64,000 bases of DNA, from contig CAAGGT010000321.1 in assembly GCA_900769465.1 (NCBI GenBank), positions 1 through 64,000 on the forward strand, given 5' to 3'. The translations under genes and the position numbers were made by a program. The notes below the pieces were generated by a model that did not search any database, was not told where the DNA came from, and worked only from the letters and a program-made list of their open reading frames with translations. This document shows positions 55,174-63,290 of the stretch, one piece after another. The first letter of the stretch is position 1; each line of letters begins with the position of its first letter. Source of the DNA: Bacteroidaceae bacterium (lineage in GTDB: Bacteria; Bacteroidota; Bacteroidia; Bacteroidales; Bacteroidaceae).

Positions 55174-56037
55174 TTAGAGAACGCGGTATCTCATACCCGC
55201 CATAAGTATAACATCACCCTTCTTCAGGCATATATCGGCCGATGCTGTCATCTTTACCTCAACGGGCTCTCCGCTACCGTGGTCCATAGACTGCAGGGTA
55301 TAGCCGAGTTCCTCGCCACCGGCGTTGCCGGCAACATCGTTGACAGTATGCTGCAGGTTTGGCTGCTGGGCAGGAGCCTGGTAAGCGGCAAAATCACCGG
55401 CAACCATTGTTTTCTTGAGTTCGCTCTTGTCCTGTACACCGAACGGAGGCATTGCGGCAGGAGCCTCGGGGGTCTCGCGACCGGCAACCATTGTCTTCTT
55501 GAGTTCGCTCTTGTCCTGTACGCCGAACGGAGGCATTGCGGCTGGAGCCTCGGGAGTCTCGCGGCCGGCAACCATTGTCTTCTTGAGTTCGCTCTTGTCC
55601 TGTACACCGAACGGAGGCATTGCGGCAGGTGCCTCGGGAGCCGTACGGCCGGCAACCATAGTCTTCTTGAGGTCACTCTTGTCCTGCGCGGCAAAAGATG
55701 GTGTGCTTGGTGCCGACTGGTGAGAAGAAGCCATTCCTGCTCCAAAAGCAACAGTCTTGTTCATATCGTTCTTGGGAACTGCCGGAGCCGCCGGTTCACT
55801 GCACTCCTGGAATTTGGGATTAGTAAAACCGCAATGAGGGCACGAAGGCATCTGCAAAGAGTACTCACGACCACATTTGTCACAAAAGACAACAGCCGGT
55901 GCCGACTGAGCCGGTGCCGGAGTCGGTGCATTGACTTTCTTTGGTTCCTCTACGGGAGAGAGTCTCAATTTCTGATTACACTTCTGGCAATTCTCCACCC
56001 CTTCAGGGTTCATCCAACCACAATTATCACATCTCAT
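55174..56037 (-). CDS. Double zinc-ribbon scaffold with tandem Thr repeats (operon gene 1)
   Basis: A 287-residue protein. Two zinc ribbons are visible: C3/C6 with C17/C20, and C52/C55 with C66/C69. The centre holds three full 28-residue repeats and a fourth partial one, each containing DKSELKKTMVAG or DKSDLKKTMVAG; a fifth related motif reads NKTVAFG. The identical Thr site in each unit fits a multi-site substrate for the adjacent kinases and a landing strip for FHA domains. The C-terminal 60 residues are beta-rich (ICLKKGDVILMAGMRYRVL). It is the first gene of the operon, with a candidate promoter about 65 bases upstream. The phosphosite idea is inference. Confidence 0.78.
   Translation of the reverse strand: MRCDNCGWMNPEGVENCQKCNQKLRLSPVEEPKKVNAPTPAPAQSAPAVVFCDKCGREYSLQMPSCPHCGFTNPKFQECSEPAAPAVPKNDMNKTVAFGAGMASSHQSAPSTPSFAAQDKSDLKKTMVAGRTAPEAPAAMPPFGVQDKSELKKTMVAGRETPEAPAAMPPFGVQDKSELKKTMVAGRETPEAPAAMPPFGVQDKSELKKTMVAGDFAAYQAPAQQPNLQHTVNDVAGNAGGEELGYTLQSMDHGSGEPVEVKMTASADICLKKGDVILMAGMRYRVL
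55403..55690 (-). repeat. 84-bp tandem repeat inside the zinc-ribbon scaffold gene
   Basis: Units at 55403-55486, 55487-55570 and 55571-55654 are nearly identical, and a partial unit follows to about 55690. The unit is in frame (28 codons) and encodes the Thr-containing repeats. Such arrays change copy number by recombination or slippage. Confidence 0.9.
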
Positions 56038-56101
56038 ACCAATATGCTTAAATCTTGATTAACATTCAACTTCAAATCCGCACCAAACGGAATATATCGG
56101 G

Positions 56102-56130
56102 CAAAATTAAAAATTTTTATAGAAACCAAA
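56102..56130 (-). promoter_or_regulatory. Candidate promoter of the 12-gene operon
   Basis: Read on the minus strand: TTTG (56127-56130), a 17-base spacer and TAATTTTG (56102-56109). The -7 is a perfect TAnnTTTG, while the spacer is 2-3 bases shorter than usual. The leader to ATG 56037 would be about 60 bases. Confidence 0.45.
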
Positions 56131-56237
56131 AACTTTTTAACTAAAATTCCTCCTTTTTTTTTATTTAATGCGCTGAAAGTTAAATTTTAACACAAAAAAG
56201 AGTCACAATGGATTAAAAAAACGGCGATAGCTACAAG

Positions 56238-57110
56238 TCATAGGCACTCGTTACCAATCTCGGCAAAAAGCCTGAGCCCCGATATCGTATTGCTGAAACA
56301 GATTGCACCGCCCGATGCGCGAAAAATCCTGTCGTTGGAGATTGAGAGATTGCGTTCGTGCGCCGGGTAGCGGTCATAATCGGGGTACAACAACGCGCCC
56401 GACTGCAATCCTGCAAGCATCTCGCAATAGCAGCAAGCCACCTCGTACGTATTAACCTCATTCTCGGCACCATAGTTATACACGCCCGAGGGCAGGCTGA
56501 ATGTAAGCGGCAAGAACTCCACCACCTCGCGCACCCACGTTATACCACGGTACTCGCGCACAGGGAATATTATTGGAGTGCGCTCCTTTATTGAGCGCGA
56601 GATGTTCAACACAAAATTCGCGTGCGACGGCATACCCTCGCGTTCACGGTCATACATCCATGTGGCGCGCAACACAACTGTATCGGGATTGAAATAGAGC
56701 GCACGCTCCTCGGCCTCCAGCTTGTGGCGGCCATAGACATTCTCGGGAGCAACAGCTACATCCTCGGACAACGGACCACTCTCGAGGTTGCCGTTATAGA
56801 CCTGGTCGCTTGAGAAGAACACCAGTTTTGCACCACATCGGGCCGATGCGCGGGCAATATTTGCTGCACCTTCAACATTCACACTGTAGCTCTCGGGCTC
56901 GTTGAGCTCGCAATAGGCCGTGTTCGACAATGCCGCAAGATGCACCACCACATCGGGGGTATGTTGCATAAAATAACCATCTACCGACTCGCGGTCTGTA
57001 ATATCAAGCTCAGTGTGTGTCGGGGCCAGAATGGAGAACTCATTGCGCCAACGAGCAACAAAGCGGCTGCCCACAAAACCGCTTGCACCGGTTACAAGTA
57101 TCTTTTTCAT
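56238..57110 (-). CDS. RmlD-like NAD(P)-dependent sugar-nucleotide reductase
   Basis: A 290-residue extended short-chain dehydrogenase. The cofactor motif is VTGASGFVGSRF (6-17), the catalytic YxxxK is in NVYGRHKLEAE, and FFSSDQVYNG precedes it with the usual Ser/Thr site. Overall it fits the RmlD substrate-binding family (dTDP-4-dehydrorhamnose reductase type), but no rmlA/B/C neighbours are present, so the substrate is open. The -7-like element TAAATTTG (minus strand, 57142-57149) lies 32 bases before the ATG. It is transcribed toward the signalling operon; a 200-base A/T-rich gap with no terminator hairpin separates them. Confidence 0.85.
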   Translation of the reverse strand: MKKILVTGASGFVGSRFVARWRNEFSILAPTHTELDITDRESVDGYFMQHTPDVVVHLAALSNTAYCELNEPESYSVNVEGAANIARASARCGAKLVFFSSDQVYNGNLESGPLSEDVAVAPENVYGRHKLEAEERALYFNPDTVVLRATWMYDREREGMPSHANFVLNISRSIKERTPIIFPVREYRGITWVREVVEFLPLTFSLPSGVYNYGAENEVNTYEVACCYCEMLAGLQSGALLYPDYDRYPAHERNLSISNDRIFRASGGAICFSNTISGLRLFAEIGNECL

Positions 57111-57195
57111 AGCGCGAAGATAAGGAAAAGTTTCGCTACTGCAAATTTAATACCGAATTCATTATTACATACCTGCGGAGTGCGCGAAAAACTGT

Positions 57196-57292
57196 CCCTC
57201 AGTGAAGAGGGACAAGCGTAGCGGAGGGAGTTTAATTTTACATGCAATCCTGAGTTTTTAGATGCTTCGACTTCGCTCAGCATGACAGGAAG
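57196..57292. repeat. REP-like copy
   Basis: GTCCCTCAGTGAAGAGGGAC forms a hairpin near 57193-57212, and ATGCTTCGACTTCGCTCAGC then ATGACA ends the element. The TTCGCTCAGCATGACA end is the inverse of the TCATACTGAGCG start seen at 9642. Confidence 0.5.
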
Positions 57293-57342
57293 CATTGGGT
57301 CAACTGTCAAATTGTTGCTTTATTTAATGGGAAAAGAAAAAC

Positions 57343-57544
57343 AATCAAGTAAACTTGTTATTTCTCGCTCGTTTGTTCAAATTAGCCTGAAGGCTGATAT
57401 ACAAACTACACTCGCTTTGAAAAATAATCAAGTAAACTTGTTATTTCTCGCTCGTTTGTTCAAATTAGCCTAAAGGCTGATATACAAACTACACTCGCTT
57501 TGAAAAATAATCAAGTAAACTTGTTATTTCTCGCTCGTTTGTTC
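57343..57544. repeat. 83-bp tandem repeat, 2.4 copies
   Basis: Units begin AATCAAGTAAACTTG at 57343, 57426 and 57509; the third stops after 36 bases. Only one base differs between units 1 and 2. Each full unit holds two small palindromes (CAAGTAAACTTG and AGCCTGAAGGCT). Confidence 0.88.
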
Positions 57545-57545
57545 G

Positions 57546-57664
57546 TATATTCGCAAAGGAATAGAAATAACCGGTAAAAGGTAGAGACCATGAAACACCT
57601 TAAACCTTTGATATTTTTTGTTGGTACAGCAACCCTTGGCCGGTCTTTACATAGTAACCTATAA
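57546..57664 (+). promoter_or_regulatory. Promoter-like element and structured leader of the nucleotidase gene
   Basis: TATATTCG (57546-57553) is one mismatch from TAnnTTTG. Downstream, GTAGAGACC (57581-57589) can pair with GGTCTTTAC (57640-57648). A 24-codon ORF begins at 57590 (MKHLKPLIFF...) and ends at 57664, 28 bases before the nucleotidase ATG. It could be a leader peptide or chance. Confidence 0.35.
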
Positions 57665-57691
57665 CAACACAACTTTCAAAATTATGAGAAA

Positions 57692-59404
57692 ATGAAAAAG
57701 ATATTTATGCTGTTCGTTTTAATGGTAAGTTTTTTTGCCACTGCGCAAGAGACAACCGATACAATGTACATCTACAAAAATGGCAACATCATTGAACGCA
57801 TTCCGGTCTCGGAGATAGACAGCGTGACTTTTACGCATCCGGTTGTACCTGATGAACCGGACCTGCCAACTGAGCCAATTGTAATTCTGTATGAGAATGA
57901 TGTCCATTGCGCTGTCGACGGTTACCCTCTTCTCGTATCCGTACGTAAGGAGTGCCAGGCTGCTACAGACTATGTATCAACTGTATCATGCGGTGATTTC
58001 GCAAGCGGTGGCCTAATTGGAGCCATATCTAAAGGCGAACAGATTGTCAGGATAATGAACCATGTGGGGTACGATGCCATTGCTCTCGGCAACCATGAAC
58101 TCGACTATGGAATTCCACAGATGTTGAACATAACAGAGTCCTTGAATGCTCCTGTGCTGTGTGCAAATCTCAAGAACGTGCAGACCGGCACATCACCATA
58201 TCCGGCCTATCACATTATAAGTTACGGGGATGTTGACATTGCCTATATAGGCTTTACCACTACAACAAGCGGCACAGTCAAAAGTTTGAGCGATGAACAG
58301 GGTAATCCACTCTATAGCTTTATGCGAGAGGATTTCTACCTCAATGCACAAAAGTTCATTGACAAGGCACGCAAGGATGGAGCCGACTACATTATCGCCC
58401 TTTCACATTTGGGCGATAGCCAGACCGATGGAATGCATCCCAGTTCAACAAGTCTGATAGCCAATACCACAGGACTGGATGCAGTAATAGACGGACACGA
58501 TCACCATGTCATTGAAGAACAGTTCGTCAACGATAAGGATGGCAATCCGGTGCTGCTCACCTCATCGGGTTCAAATTTCCAATATGTAGGCAAACTTACC
58601 ATTGACACCAATGGAGGAGTACACTCTACTCTTGTAAGCACAGGTGACGATGAGATTACCCCCGACAATGAGACCGCATTGTTTGTCAATAGTGTAAAAG
58701 AAGAGGCCGAAGGCCTCGGCAATTTTGTCATTGGACACAGCGAGGTTGACCTGATGATATACGACGAGAACGGAAAGCGCATAGTGCGCAAACAGGAGAC
58801 GAATATCGGTGATTTTTGCGCCGATGCCTTCCGCGCTTTCACAGGTGCCGACATTGCAATGGTAAATGGCGGTGGAATACGCAAGGACATTAAGAAAGGA
58901 GAAGTGCTGTTCAACGATCTGTACAACGTCATGCCGTTCGGCGACATGATTGCAACAGGCAGCCTCACCGGTGAGCAGTTGCTCGACGTACTGGAGTATG
59001 CCGTATCGTCCCTGCCGGCAGAAGCAGGTGTCTTCATGCAGGTAAGCGGCTTGCGTTTCAAAATTAACCCCGACATACCATCCCCTGTAGTCATAGATTC
59101 CGAGACCGAAATGTTCTCACACATTGAGGCAGGAGAGCGTCGCGTTTCCGAAGTGGAAGTTCTGGACAAGCAAAGTGGAGAGTACGTGGATGTTGAGTTG
59201 TCGCGCAGATATACAATGGCAACACTAGACTACCTGATTCTTGAATTGGGAGGTTCCGGCATATTCAAAGGCGTAGAACCCGACCCGACATATTGGGGCG
59301 CGGAGATTGAGATTCTGCGCAGCTACATCGAAAACAATCTGAACGGCACAATAGGTTCAGAGTACAGCGAACCACAGGGCCGCATCATTTTCACCAATAT
59401 GTAG
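57692..59404 (+). CDS. Exported 5'-nucleotidase / metallophosphoesterase
   Basis: A 570-residue protein with signal peptide 1-18 (SFFATA-Q). A short N-terminal Bacteroidota module (MYIYKNGNIIERIPVSEID) leads to the calcineurin-like metallophosphatase domain with ENDVHCAV, CGDFASGG, GNHELDYG, and DGHDHH metal-site motifs. The C-terminal 5'-nucleotidase domain has the MVNGGGIRKDIKKG motif. It should release phosphate from nucleotides in the periplasm or at the surface for salvage. In the first motif the usual NDxHG glycine is Cys. sdaA follows after 55 bases on the same strand. Confidence 0.9.
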   Translation: MKKIFMLFVLMVSFFATAQETTDTMYIYKNGNIIERIPVSEIDSVTFTHPVVPDEPDLPTEPIVILYENDVHCAVDGYPLLVSVRKECQAATDYVSTVSCGDFASGGLIGAISKGEQIVRIMNHVGYDAIALGNHELDYGIPQMLNITESLNAPVLCANLKNVQTGTSPYPAYHIISYGDVDIAYIGFTTTTSGTVKSLSDEQGNPLYSFMREDFYLNAQKFIDKARKDGADYIIALSHLGDSQTDGMHPSSTSLIANTTGLDAVIDGHDHHVIEEQFVNDKDGNPVLLTSSGSNFQYVGKLTIDTNGGVHSTLVSTGDDEITPDNETALFVNSVKEEAEGLGNFVIGHSEVDLMIYDENGKRIVRKQETNIGDFCADAFRAFTGADIAMVNGGGIRKDIKKGEVLFNDLYNVMPFGDMIATGSLTGEQLLDVLEYAVSSLPAEAGVFMQVSGLRFKINPDIPSPVVIDSETEMFSHIEAGERRVSEVEVLDKQSGEYVDVELSRRYTMATLDYLILELGGSGIFKGVEPDPTYWGAEIEILRSYIENNLNGTIGSEYSEPQGRIIFTNM

Positions 59405-59459
59405 ACAGGCAAAACAAATCCTTGCACAATAAATTTATAAAACCACGATAACAAATAAT

Positions 59460-60725
59460 ATGAAATCACTACGCTCACTTTTCAGGATAGGCCTTGGCCC
59501 CTCGAGCAGCCACACTATGGGCCCCAACAGGGCGGCGAAGATTTTTGCAGAGCGTTGCCCCGGAGTCGACAGCTATCGCGTGACATTATATGGCAGCCTT
59601 GCCGCAACAGGCGAAGGACACATGACCGACAAGGCCATCATCAGTGTACTTGAACCCATAGCCAAGCTTGAGCTTGTGTGGGAACCCAACACATTCCTGC
59701 CCTTCCACCCCAACGGAATGCTGTTCGAGGGCATAAAGGACGGGAAAGTCATTGATAGCTGGAAGATTTACAGCATAGGCGGCGGTGAACTTGCCAACGA
59801 AGAGACGACAAAGAACGAGGAGGACATATACCCGCTCACAACCATACACGAGATTATGGACTGGTGCGACGAGACAGGATGCACATTCTGGGAGTATGTA
59901 GAGAAGTATGAGGGTCCGGAGATTTGGGACTACCTTGGCGAGGTGTGGGCAACAATGCAAAGCACCATCAAGCGCGGTCTTGAGAACGAGGGTGTATTGC
60001 CCGGCGGCCTTGGCATACAGCGCAAGGCACTAACCTACCTGAACAAGTCAATGTCGTACAACGCTGCTGTGAGCAGCAAGGCAAAGCTCTATGCATATGC
60101 CCTTGCCACAAGCGAGGAGAATGCAAGCGGAAGCACCATTGTAACCACCCCCACCTGCGGTTCGAGCGGTGTGTTACCCGCGGTACTCTACCACCTGTCA
60201 ACAGCGCACGACTGCTCCGATACTCGAATACTGCGCGCTCTTGCCACGGCCGGCCTGTTCGGCAATGTTGCAAAGGAACACGCATCCATCTCGGGTGCCG
60301 ACGTGGGTTGTCAGGGCGAGATAGGCGTTGCCTGCGCAATGGCAGCCGCAGCAGCATGCCAGTTGTTCGGCGGTACAATCAACCAGATTGAGTATGCAGC
60401 CGAGATGGGACTTGAACACCACCTGGGACTCACCTGCGACCCACTTTGCGGCCTGGTACAGGTTCCCTGTATTGAGCGCAATGCCATTGCCGCATCACGC
60501 GCACTGGATGCCTGCACATACTCAGCGCTATCGGACGGCAAGCACAAGATTGACTTTGACCGCATAGTACAGGTGATGAAGGAGACCGGACACGACCTGC
60601 CGAGCCTCTACAAGGAGACATCCACCGGCGGTATCGCAAAGATTGACATCAGCAAACGCCGCGGATTCAGGAAGGTTCTCGACACACTGCACATAACAAA
60701 ACACAACGACAATACAAAAGAATAA
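59460..60725 (+). CDS. sdaA: L-serine ammonia-lyase, single-chain iron-sulfur type
   Basis: A 421-residue enzyme converting L-serine to pyruvate and ammonia with a 4Fe-4S cluster. The N-terminal beta domain carries LGPSSSHTMGPNRAA, and the catalytic domain has TTPTCGSSGVLPAVLYHL and the cluster Cys region CDPLCGLVQVPCIERNA. Both halves are fused as in type II enzymes. It lies 3 bases before an S9 peptidase gene, a sensible amino acid catabolism pair, and cstA elsewhere in the window could handle the pyruvate product. Length and motifs are complete. Confidence 0.95.
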   Translation: MKSLRSLFRIGLGPSSSHTMGPNRAAKIFAERCPGVDSYRVTLYGSLAATGEGHMTDKAIISVLEPIAKLELVWEPNTFLPFHPNGMLFEGIKDGKVIDSWKIYSIGGGELANEETTKNEEDIYPLTTIHEIMDWCDETGCTFWEYVEKYEGPEIWDYLGEVWATMQSTIKRGLENEGVLPGGLGIQRKALTYLNKSMSYNAAVSSKAKLYAYALATSEENASGSTIVTTPTCGSSGVLPAVLYHLSTAHDCSDTRILRALATAGLFGNVAKEHASISGADVGCQGEIGVACAMAAAAACQLFGGTINQIEYAAEMGLEHHLGLTCDPLCGLVQVPCIERNAIAASRALDACTYSALSDGKHKIDFDRIVQVMKETGHDLPSLYKETSTGGIAKIDISKRRGFRKVLDTLHITKHNDNTKE

Positions 60726-60728
60726 TTA

Positions 60729-63233
60729 ATGAAAAAAGCACTATTACTGTTGGTCTTGCCTGCGTTGCTGGCAAGCATGACAATTAAAGCACAAGGGAAC
60801 GGCGACGTGCGCCCCAACTACGCATTGGCCGAACGTTTCTCGCCAAGGAAGATTTCGCGTATGGTCAAGCAGACCAGGATACAGCCCGTATGGTTTGCCG
60901 ACGGCAAGCAGTTCATCTATGCATGGAGCGACACCAAGGAGCGTAATTTCTACCTGGTAGATGCTGTGAAGGGCAGTAAGAAGGAGTTGTGGGATATGGA
61001 GTGGCTTGCCAAAGAGGTTACAATGCGCACCGGCGACCCCTACGATGCACAACACCTGCCCATAGGCATTAACCGTATTATACGCGAGGGACGCTACGTA
61101 CGTTTCGACATCGCATCAAAGCGCGAAGTACCCAAACAGTTGCCACGCCATGAGCGCAACGACAGTACCAAGATCAAAGAAAACGAAGGCAAAAAGGAGA
61201 ATAAGACCTTCTACTTTGAATATGACATAAAAACCAGACAACTCTTTGAGCGCACAAAGGACGAAATTGAAGACCTCTACCCCGTTTACCCAGGCTGGGC
61301 AAACGTTTCGCCCGACGGCAAATATGCCATCTATGAGAAGAACTACAACCTTTGGTATATGTCGCGCGAGGACCTTGAAAAATTGAGATATTGGGACAAG
61401 GACAGCACCATCACAGAGCATCAGCTCACATTCAACGGCCGCCCCAACTGGTGCTATGCACATCACTCTTTGGACGAGAAGCCCGACAGCACAAAACGCC
61501 ACCGCGTGTATGCCCTATGGAGCCCCGACTCACGTCACTTTGTAATGACGCACCGCGCCGACTCAATCCTCTCAAAGATGTGGGTAATCAACTCATTGAG
61601 CAGTCCACGTCCCACATTGGAGAGCTACTACTACCAGATGCCCGGCGAGGAGACACCAAAGACCACAGTGGAGCTATTCGACTTTGAGAACAAGACAAGC
61701 AAGACAATAAATGTAGACCAGTTCAAGCACCAGCGCCTGGGTATGTTCCGCAAACCCGGCACACACGCGACAGCTTATGAGGCACCATACAAGAGCATCT
61801 GGCTTGGCGACAACAACGGCTTCTACTTCGAGCGCATCAGCCGCGACATGAAGAAGATTGAGGTTTGCTACTATGACTTGAGCCTCGACACCACCAAGAT
61901 GCTTGTACACGAGGAGATGAACACCAGCATAGAGAGCAAGCAGATTCGCCTTGTGAATGGCGGCAAGCAGTTCATCCAGTGGTCCGAGCGCACAGGCTGG
62001 GCAATGCTCTACCTGTACAACGCCGACGGCACACTCGCAAACCCAATCACCGAGGGTGCATACCACGTTGAGGATGTCGTTGCCGTGAACGAGAAGGAGA
62101 AAAAGGTATACTTCACTGCCTGCGGCTACAACAAGGAGGAGAATCCTTATTATATGCACCTCTACAGCGTGAACTTTGACGGTAGTGGCCTAAAGCAGAT
62201 TGACGAGAGCGATATGAACATCAGCTTCTACTCTGCCGCAGACAATGGCGAGGCGTTTGCTGTTACCGCATCGCGTGTAGACACTACACCGGTGAACTAT
62301 GTTTACAGCAAGAGCGGCAAGAAGAGCGTTGAGCTTGGCACAGCCGACCTTTCACAGCTCTTTGCAGCAGGCTACAAGTTCCCCGAGCGCTTCACTGTGA
62401 AGGCTGCAGACGGCATCACCGACCTGCACGGCGTAATGTACAAGCCATTCGACTTTGACTCGACAAAGTGCTATCCGCTCATTGAGTATGTATACCCGGG
62501 CCCGCAGACCGAGGCTGTGAACGAGAGTTGGTCGAGCGGAATGAACCGCATTGACCGCCTTGCACAGATGGGATTCATTGTAATCACTGTGGGCAACCGC
62601 GGCGGACACCCCAACCGCTCAAAGTGGTACCACAACTTCGGCTATGGTAACCTGCGCGACTATGGCCTTGCCGACAAGAAGGTTGCTGCACAGCAGCTCA
62701 TTGCACGCCACAGCTACATCGACGGCAACAACATAGGTATCCACGGACACTCGGGCGGTGGCTTTATGTCAACAGCTGCCATACTCACATACAACGACTT
62801 TTTCAAGGCTGCAGTTTCATGTGCCGGCAACCACGACAACCGCATATACAACAACTGGTGGAGCGAGAAGCACCACGGCATAAAGGAGAATATCAAGGAG
62901 AAGAAGAACAAGGAGGGTGTTGTCGAATGCGACACTACATTCTCATACAACATAAGCACCAACCAGGAGCTTGCCGGCCGCCTCAAGGGCCACCTGCTGC
63001 TGGTGACAGGAGACATGGACAACAACGTTCACCCGGCAAACACCACACGCGTGGTAGATGCCCTCATACGTGCCAACAAACGCTTTGAGATGCTCATTCT
63101 CCCGGGTGACCGCCACGGTTTTGAAACAAAGGACGAGTACTTCTTCTGGAAAATGGCCGACTTCTTCAGCAAGCATCTGCTTGGCGAAGCAAAGGAGAGT
63201 GAGGTCGACATAAAAGAGATGAACAACGACTGA
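60729..63233 (+). CDS. Exported S9 dipeptidyl peptidase (DPP IV family)
   Basis: An 834-residue serine peptidase with signal peptide 1-21 (ASMTIKA-Q). An N-terminal beta-propeller (about 60-570) precedes the alpha/beta-hydrolase domain with the nucleophile S675 in HGHSGGGFMS, Asp D764 in GDMDNNVHP and His H796 in DRHGFE. Family members cleave dipeptides, often after Pro, from peptide N-termini in the periplasm. It overlaps the sdaA transcript, with only 3 bases between. The catalytic domain has a Lys/Glu-rich insertion near 720-730. Specificity for Pro is not proven by sequence. Confidence 0.92.
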   Translation: MKKALLLLVLPALLASMTIKAQGNGDVRPNYALAERFSPRKISRMVKQTRIQPVWFADGKQFIYAWSDTKERNFYLVDAVKGSKKELWDMEWLAKEVTMRTGDPYDAQHLPIGINRIIREGRYVRFDIASKREVPKQLPRHERNDSTKIKENEGKKENKTFYFEYDIKTRQLFERTKDEIEDLYPVYPGWANVSPDGKYAIYEKNYNLWYMSREDLEKLRYWDKDSTITEHQLTFNGRPNWCYAHHSLDEKPDSTKRHRVYALWSPDSRHFVMTHRADSILSKMWVINSLSSPRPTLESYYYQMPGEETPKTTVELFDFENKTSKTINVDQFKHQRLGMFRKPGTHATAYEAPYKSIWLGDNNGFYFERISRDMKKIEVCYYDLSLDTTKMLVHEEMNTSIESKQIRLVNGGKQFIQWSERTGWAMLYLYNADGTLANPITEGAYHVEDVVAVNEKEKKVYFTACGYNKEENPYYMHLYSVNFDGSGLKQIDESDMNISFYSAADNGEAFAVTASRVDTTPVNYVYSKSGKKSVELGTADLSQLFAAGYKFPERFTVKAADGITDLHGVMYKPFDFDSTKCYPLIEYVYPGPQTEAVNESWSSGMNRIDRLAQMGFIVITVGNRGGHPNRSKWYHNFGYGNLRDYGLADKKVAAQQLIARHSYIDGNNIGIHGHSGGGFMSTAAILTYNDFFKAAVSCAGNHDNRIYNNWWSEKHHGIKENIKEKKNKEGVVECDTTFSYNISTNQELAGRLKGHLLLVTGDMDNNVHPANTTRVVDALIRANKRFEMLILPGDRHGFETKDEYFFWKMADFFSKHLLGEAKESEVDIKEMNND

Positions 63234-63239
63234 AAACGA

Positions 63240-63269
63240 CAAGAGGTTCGGCAAATGCCGAACCTCTTG
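63240..63269. terminator. Bidirectional terminator
   Basis: A perfect 14-bp stem (63240-63253 with 63256-63269) lies between the S9 peptidase and the convergent alanine dehydrogenase gene. Confidence 0.8.
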
Positions 63270-63290
63270 TTCTATATATAGAGAATAGAT

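Larger units (their letters stand above)
57111..57691. other. 581-base gene-free stretch with REP-like and tandem repeats
   Basis: Between the divergent reductase and nucleotidase genes lie a REP-like copy, an 83-bp tandem repeat and the nucleotidase leader, annotated separately. No other coding sequence is supported. Confidence 0.6.

Noticed and set aside
55403..55690. CRISPR array from the 84-bp repeats
   Set aside because: Units abut without unique spacers and lie in frame inside a protein gene.
35507..56037. A complete type VI secretion locus
   Set aside because: Kinase, PP2C, FHA and a TssR-like vWA protein are present, but sheath, Hcp, VgrG, baseplate and ClpV genes are all absent from the window.
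57343..57544. CRISPR array from the 83-bp repeats
   Set aside because: There are only 2.4 head-to-tail copies with no spacers and no cas genes nearby.
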